64,000 nt of DNA from Streptomyces tubercidicus (GTDB taxonomy: Bacteria > Actinomycetota > Actinomycetes > Streptomycetales > Streptomycetaceae), in the NCBI RefSeq assembly GCF_027497495.1, contig NZ_CP114205.1, positions 6,262,001-6,326,000 of the forward strand, given 5' to 3'. The translations under genes and the position numbers were made by a program. The notes beneath the pieces were generated by a model, which made no database searches, had not been told where the DNA came from, and worked only from the letters and a program-made list of their open reading frames with translations. Every line of letters begins with the position of its first letter. The stretch's first letter is position 1. This document shows, piece after piece, positions 1-10,578 of this stretch.

Positions 1-2
1 AC

Positions 3-959
3 GCCACCCTCGTCACCCAGGCCCGCGCCGCTCTCGACCGCGACCTCGCGCAGCTCATGGCCGAGTCGGAGGTCGTGGAACCCGCGCTGCCGCCCGCCTT
101 CGCCCGCTGGGACAACCCCGTATGGCAGGGCTATCACGTCCCGCAGGAGCGTCCGATGGCGCTGCGCCTGGGCGATCTGCACCTCCCGGAGGTCCTGGAC
201 CTGCGCATCCCCATGCTCGTGCGGCTCCCGTTGGAGCGCGGGCTGTGGATCGACAGCGGGCCCGATTCCTACGGCCGCGGCGGCCCCGGCCCGGAGCGCG
301 ACATCGGCCGGCGGGAGCTGGCCGGGGCGCTCACGGACGGGCCGCCCGATGAGGCCGAGCTGCGCCGCCTGGCCATGGAGTCGGCCGTCGCGATCGCCGC
401 CCGGCTGCTCGCCATCCACCCCGCCGGTGAGTTCGCGGTCCAGGTCATCGACCCGGGCGGGACCGCCGCGCCCGCGCTGGCGCCCCTGGTGGAGAGCGGT
501 GCGATGCCCGCCTACCCGCTACCCGGCGCCAAGGGCGTGGCGGCCGTACTGGAGGAGCTGACCCGGCGGGTGGAACTCGTCCGGATGGCCGTGCGCCATC
601 GCGCCGCGGACGCCCTGCCGGCGGATCTCGACACCGCCGAGCAGCTGCTGATCGTGCATGACTTCCCGCACGGCTTCGATGACCGTGCCCTCACCCGGCT
701 CCGCTATCTGGCCGACGAGGGGCCGGCCGTCGGGGTGCATCTGATGCTGGTCGCCAACCGCGCCCAGAGCCGCGAGTACGGGCCGGTGCTGGACCCGCTG
801 TGGCGCTCCCTGCTGCGGCTCACTCCGGTGCCCGACGCGCATCTCGCCGATCCCTGGGTCGGCCATGCCTGGACGTACGAGCCCCCGCTCGCCCCACAGG
901 GCAGTCAGGTGGTGCGTCAGGTACTGGGCCGGCTCGCGGAAGCCCGACGGGCCGCCTGA
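3..959 (+). CDS. C-terminal part of a protein resembling the non-motor module of FtsK/SpoIIIE-domain proteins (5' end outside window)
   Basis: The frame is open from the left edge, so the real start is outside the window; codons before the first ATG (57) are also coding-like. About 318 residues are visible. No Walker A loop is present in this part. Two stretches, LLAIHPAGEFAVQVIDPGG and LLIVHDFPHGFDDRALTRL followed by a GPAVGVHLMLVANR segment, resemble the module that precedes or follows the ATPase in large FtsK/SpoIIIE-domain proteins (a DP-G turn, then a hydrophobic strand ending in an acidic residue, then a strand of the GVHLLL type). The visible N-terminal residues look helical (Ala/Leu/Asp/Arg rich), perhaps a coiled coil. 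No signal peptide or membrane segment is visible. The family link is from memory and weak; the molecular role is unknown. The next gene, a TerC-family protein, is in the same direction but has its own leader. Confidence 0.6.
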   Translation, partial: ATLVTQARAALDRDLAQLMAESEVVEPALPPAFARWDNPVWQGYHVPQERPMALRLGDLHLPEVLDLRIPMLVRLPLERGLWIDSGPDSYGRGGPGPERDIGRRELAGALTDGPPDEAELRRLAMESAVAIAARLLAIHPAGEFAVQVIDPGGTAAPALAPLVESGAMPAYPLPGAKGVAAVLEELTRRVELVRMAVRHRAADALPADLDTAEQLLIVHDFPHGFDDRALTRLRYLADEGPAVGVHLMLVANRAQSREYGPVLDPLWRSLLRLTPVPDAHLADPWVGHAWTYEPPLAPQGSQVVRQVLGRLAEARRAA

Positions 960-965
960 CCAGCG

Positions 966-1016
966 ACTTTACCTTTTTCTTTACTATTCATTGGTCTTCC
1001 TTTACGCTTCTTTGTG
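966..1016 (+). promoter_or_regulatory. T-rich promoter stretch before the terC-type leader
   Basis: About 50 bases of T/C-rich, AT-rich sequence immediately after the preceding stop codon, in sharp contrast to the GC-rich surroundings. It directly precedes the structured leader and is the obvious place for the promoter of the TerC-family gene. I cannot fix a single -10/-35 pair with confidence. Confidence 0.35.
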
Positions 1017-1129
1017 CGGAGGGGAGTATTCCCGCTACGACGTACCCGTCATCACGGATTGAGAGTGTGACGAGATCCCGGGGCGTCGGCCCCGTCCCCC
1101 TCGGGCGGACGGGGCGGAAGAGACCTCCG
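1017..1129 (+). promoter_or_regulatory. Structured 5' leader RNA of the TerC-family gene (candidate actinobacterial terC RNA motif)
   Basis: CGGAGG (1017-1022) pairs with CCTCCG (1124-1129) to close a multi-branched fold. Inside are a small hairpin GGGA/TCCC near 1022-1033, a CGTCA/TGACG stem (1047-1051 with 1068-1072), and a nine-pair stem formed by GCCCCGTCC (1089-1097) and GGACGGGGC (1107-1115). A closing helix around three hairpins upstream of a metal-ion transporter family gene looks like a cis-regulatory RNA. Conserved RNA motifs upstream of terC genes in Actinobacteria have been described; that this is the same motif is my inference. The leader ends about 45 nt before the start codon. 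Confidence 0.6.
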
Positions 1130-1174
1130 GCAGCGACGACGCTGTGAGTGCCGTACGACTTTGCCGGAGGAGCA

Positions 1175-2158
1175 GTGGACGTTTCCCTGAACCTGTGGGT
1201 CCTGACCATCCTTGGTCTCTGCGCCCTGATCGCCGTCGATTTCTTCATCGGCGGCCGCAAACCACACGAGGTCTCCCTCAAGGAGGCCGGAATCTGGACC
1301 GGTGTCTGGATCGCCCTGGCCGCGCTGTTCGGCCTCGGGCTGCTGCTGTTCGGCGGCGCCACACCGGCCGGTGAGTTCTTCGCCGGTTTCATCACCGAGA
1401 AGTCCCTGAGCGTCGACAACCTCTTCGTCTTCGTGCTGATCATGGCGAAGTTCGCGGTCCCGGCGGTCTACCAGCAGCGGGTGCTGATGGTGGGTGTGCT
1501 GATCGCGCTGGTGCTGCGGGCCGGCTTCATCGGTGCGGGCGCCGCGATCATCGCCAACTTCTCCTGGATCTTCTACCTCTTCGGCGCGTTCCTCATCTGG
1601 ACCGCGTGGAAGCTCATCAAGGAGGCCCGCGCCGAGGAGCAGGACGAGGAGTTCGAGGAGAACCGCTTCCTGAAGATGGTCGAGAAGCGCTTCCCGTCGA
1701 CCGACCAGTACCACGGCACCAAGCTGTTCATCGTCGAGAACGGCAAGCGGCTGATGACGCCGATGCTGATCGTCATGCTGGCGATCGGTACCACCGACGT
1801 CCTCTTCGCCCTGGACTCCATCCCGGCGATCTTCGGCCTCACCCAGGACCCGTACATCGTCTTCACCGCCAACGCCTTCGCCCTGATGGGTCTGCGGCAG
1901 CTGTACTTCCTGATCGGCGGCCTGCTCAAGAAGCTGGTCCACCTCTCGTACGGCCTGTCGGTCATCCTGGGCTTCATCGGCGTGAAGCTGGTGCTGCACG
2001 CCCTGCACGAGTCCGGGGTGCCCGTTCCGGAGATCAGCATTCCGGTCTCGCTGGGCGTCATCTGCGCCGTCCTGGTCGTGACCACCTTCACCAGCCTCCA
2101 CGCCTCGAAGAAGCAGGCCGCGGCAGAGGCTTCGGCAAAGGAACACATAGACGCCTGA
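1175..2158 (+). CDS. TerC-family integral membrane protein (tellurium resistance/manganese-type transporter)
   Basis: 327 residues with about eight or nine hydrophobic segments. Family hallmarks are visible: the early DFFIGG turn after TM1, EKSLSVDNLFVFV in TM3, and the GTTDVLFALDSIPAIFGLT region whose acidic residues are thought to bind metal. TerC proteins are inner-membrane proteins linked to tellurite resistance and, in several bacteria, to Mn2+ or Ca2+ export during protein secretion. The GTG at 1175 is chosen because GGAGGAG (1166-1172) lies just before it and it gives the usual MDVSLNLWVL opening; an upstream in-frame GTG at 1148 has no such site. The gene follows a strongly folded leader, suggesting RNA-level control, possibly by metal. 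The C terminus is short, charged and cytoplasmic. Confidence 0.93.
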   Translation: MDVSLNLWVLTILGLCALIAVDFFIGGRKPHEVSLKEAGIWTGVWIALAALFGLGLLLFGGATPAGEFFAGFITEKSLSVDNLFVFVLIMAKFAVPAVYQQRVLMVGVLIALVLRAGFIGAGAAIIANFSWIFYLFGAFLIWTAWKLIKEARAEEQDEEFEENRFLKMVEKRFPSTDQYHGTKLFIVENGKRLMTPMLIVMLAIGTTDVLFALDSIPAIFGLTQDPYIVFTANAFALMGLRQLYFLIGGLLKKLVHLSYGLSVILGFIGVKLVLHALHESGVPVPEISIPVSLGVICAVLVVTTFTSLHASKKQAAAEASAKEHIDA

Positions 2159-2187
2159 GCCGGCGCCTACGGGCCCGGAACGGCGTC

Positions 2188-2234
2188 GGCGGCGCCCGGC
2201 ACCCACTCCTCCTGGAGCGGGGCCGGGCGCCGCC
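2188..2234. terminator. Bidirectional hairpin between convergent genes
   Basis: A 13-bp perfect stem, GGCGGCGCCCGGC (2188-2200) with GCCGGGCGCCGCC (2222-2234), between the converging TerC gene and the minus-strand hydrolase. There is no T tract, as is common for Streptomyces terminators. Confidence 0.65.
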
Positions 2235-2304
2235 GCCATATGGCGGGAAGACACCCGTCAGTCGCGCACTTCCGTGCGGCCCGCCGTCTCTGCGGGCCGC
2301 ACTC

Positions 2305-2961
2305 CTACCACCCCCGCTCGCGCCACTGGGCGAGCTGGGGGCGTTCCGCGCCGAGGGTGGTGTCGTTGCCGTGGCCCGGATAGACCCAGGTCTCGTCGGG
2401 AAGTTCGCCGAAGAGTTTGCGTTCCACGTCGTCGATGAGGGTGGCGAAGTTCTCGGCGCTGCCGAAGGTGTTGCCGACGCCGCCGGGGAACAGGCAGTCC
2501 CCGGTGAACAGATGGGGGGCGCCGTGCGGGTCGTCGTAGACCAGCGCGATGCTGCCCGGGGTGTGCCCGACCAGGTGGCGCGCGGTCAGTTCGACCCGGC
2601 CGACGGTGAGGGTGTCGCCGTCCTCGACCAGCACGTCCGTGGGGACGGGGATGCCCTCGGCGTCATACCGCCCCGCGTAGGTCCGCGCGCCCGTCGCCTC
2701 GACGACCTCGCCCAGCGCGCCCCAGTGGTCACCGTGCCGGTGGGTGGTGACCACCGAGGCGATACCGCTGTCGCCGATCAGTGCGAGAAGGGTGTGCGGC
2801 TCGGCGGCCGCGTCGATCAGCAGTTGCTCATCGGTCGCCCGGCACCGCAGCACATAGGCGTTGTTGTTCATCGGACCGACCGCGACCTTGGAAATCATCA
2901 GGTCGGTCAGCTCGTGCACGTCGGCCGGTCCGCCGACCTTCACTGCTCCGCTGTAGCCCAT
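2305..2961 (-). CDS. Metallo-beta-lactamase-fold hydrolase (glyoxalase II-like)
   Basis: 218 residues, the size of a single MBL-fold domain. Zinc ligands can be placed: THRHGDH at residues 73-79, His133 in VGHTPGS, Asp155 in TGDCLFPG, and His197 in YPGHGND. The TGDCLFPGGVGN segment and the final PGHG are typical of the glyoxalase II/YcbL branch, so a thioester or S-acyl-thiol hydrolase is the best guess; in actinomycetes the thiol partner would be mycothiol. It starts nine bases after the stop of the mycothiol-dependent isomerase-like gene upstream, so the two are probably cotranscribed, and a shared thiol-detoxification role is plausible. A TAGAGT hexamer (minus strand, 2973-2968) lies six bases before the ATG, so some transcripts could also start at the ATG. 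No signal peptide. Confidence 0.85.
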   Translation of the reverse strand: MGYSGAVKVGGPADVHELTDLMISKVAVGPMNNNAYVLRCRATDEQLLIDAAAEPHTLLALIGDSGIASVVTTHRHGDHWGALGEVVEATGARTYAGRYDAEGIPVPTDVLVEDGDTLTVGRVELTARHLVGHTPGSIALVYDDPHGAPHLFTGDCLFPGGVGNTFGSAENFATLIDDVERKLFGELPDETWVYPGHGNDTTLGAERPQLAQWRERGW

Positions 2962-2970
2962 GTGACCACT

Positions 2971-3714
2971 CTAAAGCGGGGGTACGACAGGCAGGCCGGA
3001 GCCGTGGCCGTCCAGTTCGCCGCCGTCGCCGCGGCCGGTGAGCCAGCCGACCAGCGCGGTCGCGGAGCCCGTCACCACCAGGGGCGCGGCCGCGGCGTCC
3101 GGCCCGGTGGCCGTGCGGCCGGTGCGCCAGCGGCGGCCGTCGTCGGCCCGCAGCTCCAGAGGGGGCAGATCCGGATGCCCGGCAAACTTGATCGCGGACA
3201 GAAAGTCCAGCTCACGGTCGACGAACGCGGACGACAGCTGGTCGACGGTGTGGCCGACGCCCAGGTCGACATGGTGCAGTTCGAGCTCGGCCAGCCGGCG
3301 CAGCGGCAGCCGGTCGGCCCGTTCGACGACGCCGTTGCGCATCTCGACCTCGAACGCCCGGCGGGCCTCGGGCAGCGCCTCCATTGCCGCCTCGAACCGC
3401 CTGGCGCTCTCCTTGAGATCCTCCAGCTGCGCCGCCAGTGGCCGGTCCGCGCCCCATTCGATATCGCGTTCGCGGGCCTCGGCACTGGCGTACATCGGTG
3501 TCCGTACGTCCGTACGCGCCCAGGTGAGGAGATTGCCCAGCGCGTCCGCGTTGCGCGCCAGATGGGCGAGGACATGGCCGCGGGTCCAGCCGGGGAGCAG
3601 CGACGGCTCGCCGATCGCCGTGTCGTCGAGCTTGCTCACCGAGACCAGGAGCCGGTCGGTGGCCTCGCGGACGGCGGACACATCGTGCGGGAAGTCAGGC
3701 GGGGTGAGGGTCAT
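2971..3714 (-). CDS. Maleylpyruvate isomerase family mycothiol-dependent protein (DinB/MDMPI fold)
   Basis: 247 residues. The N-terminal half has the DinB/MDMPI four-helix-bundle signature: LLPGWTRGHVLAHLARNADA near residues 40-60, whose His supplies a metal ligand, and a later ELELHHVDLG stretch carrying the other histidines. The C-terminal part (DDGRRWRTG, then TGSATALVGWLTGR) is the SCP2-like tail usual in the mycothiol-dependent maleylpyruvate isomerase family. Members use mycothiol as cofactor or substrate in isomerisation and detoxification; the substrate here cannot be told. First gene of a probable two-gene operon with the MBL-fold hydrolase. No ribosome-binding site precedes the ATG; a TAGCGT -10 lies six bases upstream, so the message is likely leaderless. 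Confidence 0.82.
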   Translation of the reverse strand: MTLTPPDFPHDVSAVREATDRLLVSVSKLDDTAIGEPSLLPGWTRGHVLAHLARNADALGNLLTWARTDVRTPMYASAEARERDIEWGADRPLAAQLEDLKESARRFEAAMEALPEARRAFEVEMRNGVVERADRLPLRRLAELELHHVDLGVGHTVDQLSSAFVDRELDFLSAIKFAGHPDLPPLELRADDGRRWRTGRTATGPDAAAAPLVVTGSATALVGWLTGRGDGGELDGHGSGLPVVPPL

Positions 3715-3720
3715 GGTCCG

Positions 3721-3726
3721 ACGCTA
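3721..3726 (-). promoter_or_regulatory. -10 hexamer of a probable leaderless promoter
   Basis: TAGCGT on the minus strand, separated by six bases from the ATG at 3714. This places the transcription start at or next to the A of the start codon. The -35 region is not recognisable. Confidence 0.45.
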
Positions 3727-3841
3727 GCGCCGTCGGGGCGGGTGCGGGAGTCGGCCGGCGCCGGTCGGGGCGTACGCGGGCGGGGCGGGTGGCGCGAATC
3801 AGCCGGCCGGGCCGGCCGGTCCGCGCCACCCGCCGCGGTGG

Positions 3842-5398
3842 TCAGGCCGCCGAGGCGTCCGGTGCGCCGAACCAGCTCCGGAGTGCCGCGTCCAGATCGT
3901 CCCCGGTATACGGGGCGCCGGAGTCCGCCGCCCAGGCGGTGCTGCCGTCCGGCCGCACCAGCAGACCGGCCAGGCCGGGCCGTTCGGGGCAGCGCGCGGT
4001 GCGCACCCGCACCCGGTCGCCGTAGCCCGTGGCGCGTTCGCGCACCACGGCGTCATCGGCGAGATCGAGCAACAGCCCGCGCCCGTCGTGCAGATGGTCG
4101 GCGAGCCGGGTGCCGTCGGAGAGCGCCAGGTCCGGTGCGCTGCGGCCGGTCAGCGGATGGTCGCCGGGCAGGTCGTAGCGCTGCCCGGCCCCGGAGATCT
4201 TCTTGGCGAAGAACGTGGTGGCGGCGGCGGTCCCGGTCAGTTCCGCGATCACCCCGCGCAGCGCCTGTGTATGCGACTCCGGCCGCATCAGGGCCACTTG
4301 GGCCCGGGTCCACTCCAGCACCCACGCGCCCAGGGGGTGCCGCTCGGCGGTGTATGTGTCGAGCAGGCCCTCCGGTGCCCGGCCGCGCACCGTGGCGGCC
4401 AGTTTCCAGCCGAGGTTCATCGCGTCCCCGATGCCCAGGTTCAGCCCCTGGCCGCCGAACGGCGAGTGCACATGCGCCGCGTCACCGGCCAGTAGTACCC
4501 GTCCGGAGCGGTAGTCGGGCACCTGGCGCGCGTTGTCCGTGAACCGGGTCGCCGAGATCACCTTGTGGATCCTGACGTCCGGCACCCCGGAAACCTTGCG
4601 CAGGGACTTCTCCAACTCCCCGGCGGTGACGGGGGCTTCGCGGTCCTCGGGTGGCCCGTCGAATTCCACGGTGAGGATCCGGCCGGGCATCGGCCCGTGG
4701 GCATACGTTCCGGTGTCCGTCCAATTCCAGCCGGCTCCCAGCGCCTCGGCGCCGGTCATCTCCACCAGGGCCTGATGGCCGGTGATCTCGGGGGGCGTTC
4801 CAGGGAACGGGAAGCCGGCGAGCCGACGGACCGTACTGCGGCCGCCGTCGCAGCCGACCAGCCACCCGGTGCGCAGCGACCCGTCCGAGGTGTGGACGTG
4901 TATGCCGTCGTCGCCTGCGTCGAAGCCGGTCAGGGTCACCCCGCGGCGCAGGTCGACGCCCAACTCGGCGGCGCGGGCGCCGAGCAGCCGTTCCAGGGCC
5001 TCCTGCGGTACGAGACCGACCTCGCCGGCGGGACCCTGGCCGTCGAAGTCCGGGTCGGACTCGTCCAGCAGATCACCGCGCAGCATGATGCCCGCGAAGT
5101 GCCCGGCGAATTTCGGCGGCTGCCGCACCGAGGAGGCTCCGGCGGCCTGCCGCTGTCGCAGGAACGAGCTGAACCTCTCCAAGGCCGCGCGCTGTGCCTC
5201 CACCAGGCCGGGCAGCATCCCGCGCCGGTAAAACGCCTCCGAACTGGGGAAGTTGATGCCCCCTGCCTTGATCTTCGTATCCACCTCGGTCAGCCGCTCC
5301 AGGACGATCACCGGGACATCTGCCAGGGCGAGTTCGCAGGCGAGCATCAGCCCCACCGGGCCGCCCCCCGCCACCACTACGTCTGCGTCATACGTCAT
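3842..5398 (-). CDS. FAD-dependent aromatic monooxygenase (PheA/TfdB, rifampicin-monooxygenase-like)
   Basis: 518 residues, a normal length for group A flavin hydroxylases. The N terminus gives the Rossmann dinucleotide site VVVAGGGPVGLMLACELA, residues 6-23; the middle has the DG motif GCDGGRSTVRR; the GD motif is RVLLAGDAAHVHSPFGGQG followed by the LGIGDAMNLGWKL helix. The C-terminal ~110 residues are the thioredoxin-like domain of the PheA/TfdB branch (GRGLLLDL, then RPGLAGLLVRPDGS). It would use NAD(P)H and O2 to hydroxylate a phenolic, polyketide or antibiotic substrate; which one is not evident. Divergent from a TetR regulator across 60 bases, the usual layout of a self-controlled detoxification pair. 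ATG 5398 is preferred over ATG 5404 because TACACT (minus strand, 5411-5406) ends seven bases before it, predicting a leaderless message. Confidence 0.88.
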   Translation of the reverse strand: MTYDADVVVAGGGPVGLMLACELALADVPVIVLERLTEVDTKIKAGGINFPSSEAFYRRGMLPGLVEAQRAALERFSSFLRQRQAAGASSVRQPPKFAGHFAGIMLRGDLLDESDPDFDGQGPAGEVGLVPQEALERLLGARAAELGVDLRRGVTLTGFDAGDDGIHVHTSDGSLRTGWLVGCDGGRSTVRRLAGFPFPGTPPEITGHQALVEMTGAEALGAGWNWTDTGTYAHGPMPGRILTVEFDGPPEDREAPVTAGELEKSLRKVSGVPDVRIHKVISATRFTDNARQVPDYRSGRVLLAGDAAHVHSPFGGQGLNLGIGDAMNLGWKLAATVRGRAPEGLLDTYTAERHPLGAWVLEWTRAQVALMRPESHTQALRGVIAELTGTAAATTFFAKKISGAGQRYDLPGDHPLTGRSAPDLALSDGTRLADHLHDGRGLLLDLADDAVVRERATGYGDRVRVRTARCPERPGLAGLLVRPDGSTAWAADSGAPYTGDDLDAALRSWFGAPDASAA

Positions 5399-5458
5399 GG
5401 GCATAAGTGTAGTGACTAAAAAATTGTTGCGGCTAAAACGTGGCCTAAAATTCCGGCC
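5399..5458. promoter_or_regulatory. Divergent promoter/operator between the monooxygenase and TetR genes
   Basis: An AT-rich island with three similar blocks in direct orientation: GTGACTAAAA (5412-5421), GCGGCTAAAA (5429-5438), GTGGCCTAAAA (5440-5450). TAAAAT (5446-5451) is a good -10 seven bases before the TetR ATG, with TTGTTG (5424-5429) as a possible -35. TACACT (5411-5406, minus) is a -10 seven bases before the monooxygenase ATG. TGGCC (5441-5445) and GGCCA (5455-5459) form a short inverted repeat over the TetR start. These are candidate repressor sites. Confidence 0.5.
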
Positions 5459-6217
5459 ATGATGGACGAGGAACGGCGCGGCGGTAAGCGGGCGACGGGC
5501 GGTCGGCGGGCTGCGGACGGCGAGCGGTCGGCGGGACGGCAGCCGGAGGCCGGCTTCGCGGATACCGGCTTCGCGGTGGCGGAGGAGCGGCTGACGCTCC
5601 GCGAGCGCAAGAAACTGCGTACCCGGCAGCGGATCTCCGGCGAGGCCACGGTGCTGTTCATCCGGCACGGCTTCGACCAGGTCACCGTCGCCGAGGTGGC
5701 CCGCGCCGCCGAGGTGTCGACGATGACGGTCTTTAATTACTTCCCGCGCAAGGAGGATCTCTTCCTCGACCGGATCCCCGAGGCGCGGGAGTTGATCGTC
5801 CGTGCCGTACGGGGGCGCGGTGCGGGGGAGTCGCCGCTCGCCGCGCTGCGGCGGCTCGTGCTCGGCCTGCTGGCGGAGCGGCATCCGCTGGCCGGGGCGG
5901 GGGAGGGGTTCGAGCACTTCTGGCGCACGGTGCTGGACTCGCCGGCGCTGCGGGCGCGCGGGCGGGAGGCGGTCGAGGAGATGGAGAACACGCTCGCCGC
6001 GCTGCTCGCCGAGGCCGCGGGCGGCGACGCGGACCGGCCCGATCATGACGCCCGGCTGGGGGCGGGGCTGATCATCGCGGCGATCCGGGTCGCCTACGTC
6101 GATGCCGCGGCCCGGCAACTCGGGGGTGACCCGGTGGACGAGGTCGCCGTTGAGCAGGCGGAGGTGCTGCGGCGCACGTTCGAGGCGCTGGAGCGGGCCC
6201 TGCCCGGCTTCGCCTGA
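5459..6217 (+). CDS. TetR-family transcriptional regulator
   Basis: 252 residues. A polar, Gly/Arg-rich leader of about 44 residues precedes a classic TetR DNA-binding domain: LRERKKLRTRQRISGEA, then FDQVTVAEVARAAEVSTMTVFNYFPRKEDL split as the helix-turn-helix (VAEVARAAEVSTMTVFNYF). The remainder is an all-helical ligand-binding and dimer domain with no recognisable ligand. It is divergent from the flavin monooxygenase and very likely represses it until an aromatic or antibiotic ligand binds. ATG 5459 fits the -10 spacing; ATG 5462 is an alternative. The message is probably leaderless, since no ribosome-binding site is present. Confidence 0.88.
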   Translation: MMDEERRGGKRATGGRRAADGERSAGRQPEAGFADTGFAVAEERLTLRERKKLRTRQRISGEATVLFIRHGFDQVTVAEVARAAEVSTMTVFNYFPRKEDLFLDRIPEARELIVRAVRGRGAGESPLAALRRLVLGLLAERHPLAGAGEGFEHFWRTVLDSPALRARGREAVEEMENTLAALLAEAAGGDADRPDHDARLGAGLIIAAIRVAYVDAAARQLGGDPVDEVAVEQAEVLRRTFEALERALPGFA

Positions 6218-6480
6218 CGCGGGCGTTTCCGCAGCGTACGGGCGTGTGGCGGGGCGGGAAGATTGTGCGGCCGCCACACGTTCGGGTGAAGAGGGCTTGC
6301 GAGTCCGGTAAATCGAATGGGCGTGCTATAAGCTCGTGTGTGGCATCCCAACGACAGTGCCGCGGCGGGCCCCATACTCTGGGGCGGGGCTCCGCTCCGC
6401 TTCGCCGCCTCTGCTCATTCACCGAGCGGCGGACGCAGAGCCGCGGCCCCCGCCCCCCTCCAAGAAAGGTGCCGACCGGC

Positions 6481-9450
<2,970 letters not shown>

Positions 9451-9570
9451 CGCCTGCGGGCTGATGCCTACGGGCTGACGCCAGCGGGCCGTAACGGGCC
9501 GTACCCGCCGGGCCGTCACCGCTCTCCGTACGACGGGGGCGGTGGCGGCCCGCCCTGGTGAAGACAGGCC

Positions 9571-10578
9571 CTACGCCACGACCTCCGTGGCGAACGGCGG
9601 CTCCGCGCCCGCCCGTGAGCAGGTGACGGCGGCCGCGCGGGCGGCGAAGCGCAGGATGTCATGCCAGTCCTCGGGGCCGAGGGCGGCTACGGCGCTGCGC
9701 GAGAGGGCATCGTGGGCGCCCAGCCGGTGCAGCAGCGCGGCGTTGACCGTGTCGCCGGCGCCGATGGTGTCGACGACGGTGACCCGCTCGCCGGGCACCG
9801 TCAGCTCCCCGCCCCCCGGCGTCAGCACTGTCAGCCCGTCCCCGCCATGAGTGAGGACGATCGCCGCGGGCCCCTCGGCCAGCCACCCCTTGGCCGCCGC
9901 GAGGACCGCGTCCCGCCCGTCGCCCACGGCACCGCCCGCCTCCTCGCCGGACCCCGCCAGCCACAGGGCGTCCTCCTCGGAGAGCTTCAGCAGGGCGAGG
10001 TCGGGGAGCCAGGAGCGGAAGCGAGCCCGGTAGGCGTCCGGGTCGGGGATCAGACCCGGCCGGATGTTGGGGTCGAGGGCGGTGAAGACGCCGCGCCGGG
10101 CCTCACGGCGCAGCAGGGACTCATAGGCGGTCGCGCCCGGCTCCAGGACGAGTGAGCAGGTGCCCAGGGAGAGCGCCCGGACCGTGGCGGGCAGCTCCGG
10201 CGGCAAGGTGAAGAGCCGGTCGGCGGTGCCGTCGGCATAGAAGCCGTAGCCCGCCGAGCCGTCCGGGCTGATGTCCGCCACGGCAAGGGTGGTCGGCTCA
10301 CCGCCGCGCTGCACCAGCGACGTGTCCACTCCATCGCCGCGCAGCCCGTCCAGCAGCGCCTCGCCGAAGGCGTCGGTCGAGATCCGGGAGCAGAACGCGG
10401 TGGGCGAGCCCAGCCGCCCCAGCGCGACCGCGGTGTTGTACGGGCCGCCGCCGCGCCGCGGCAGCAACGCCGGCAACGGGCCGTCCGGCACGGGGGCGCC
10501 GCCGTCGGGGGAGGGCGGGAGCGGGCTCTGCGGGCTGGGGACGAGGTCGATCAGTGCCTCGCCGGCGACGACGATCAC
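9571..10578 (-). CDS. PfkB-family carbohydrate kinase (fructokinase-like)
   Basis: 335 residues. The ribokinase/PfkB fold is shown by the N-terminal VVAGEALIDLVPS strand-turn, the first signature GGGPYNTAVALGRLG near residue 48, and the C-terminal anion hole with catalytic aspartate DTIGAGDTVNAALL. It would phosphorylate a sugar with ATP; fructose is likely from the overall pattern, but the substrate is not settled. The GTG at 10578 overlaps the stop of the upstream LacI-family gene by four bases (GTGA), so the pair is translationally coupled and the kinase is presumably expressed under that regulator. An A/G-rich site GGAAAGGAACC precedes the start. Confidence 0.9.
   Translation of the reverse strand: MIVVAGEALIDLVPSPQSPLPPSPDGGAPVPDGPLPALLPRRGGGPYNTAVALGRLGSPTAFCSRISTDAFGEALLDGLRGDGVDTSLVQRGGEPTTLAVADISPDGSAGYGFYADGTADRLFTLPPELPATVRALSLGTCSLVLEPGATAYESLLRREARRGVFTALDPNIRPGLIPDPDAYRARFRSWLPDLALLKLSEEDALWLAGSGEEAGGAVGDGRDAVLAAAKGWLAEGPAAIVLTHGGDGLTVLTPGGGELTVPGERVTVVDTIGAGDTVNAALLHRLGAHDALSRSAVAALGPEDWHDILRFAARAAAVTCSRAGAEPPFATEVVA

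Noticed and set aside
1017..1129. Canonical yybP-ykoY manganese riboswitch
   Set aside because: The conserved loop sequences of that class cannot be placed convincingly; I therefore call only a structured leader, possibly the terC motif.
3842..6217. Fragment of an antibiotic biosynthetic cluster (monooxygenase)
   Set aside because: No PKS, NRPS, cyclase or resistance genes are around; the divergent TetR suggests a detoxification pair.
6250..6480. LexA/SOS box or RecA-NDp promoter before uvrA
   Set aside because: No GAAC-N4-GTTC type or mycobacterial RecA-NDp sequence could be found in the upstream region; only a weak TATAAG is present.
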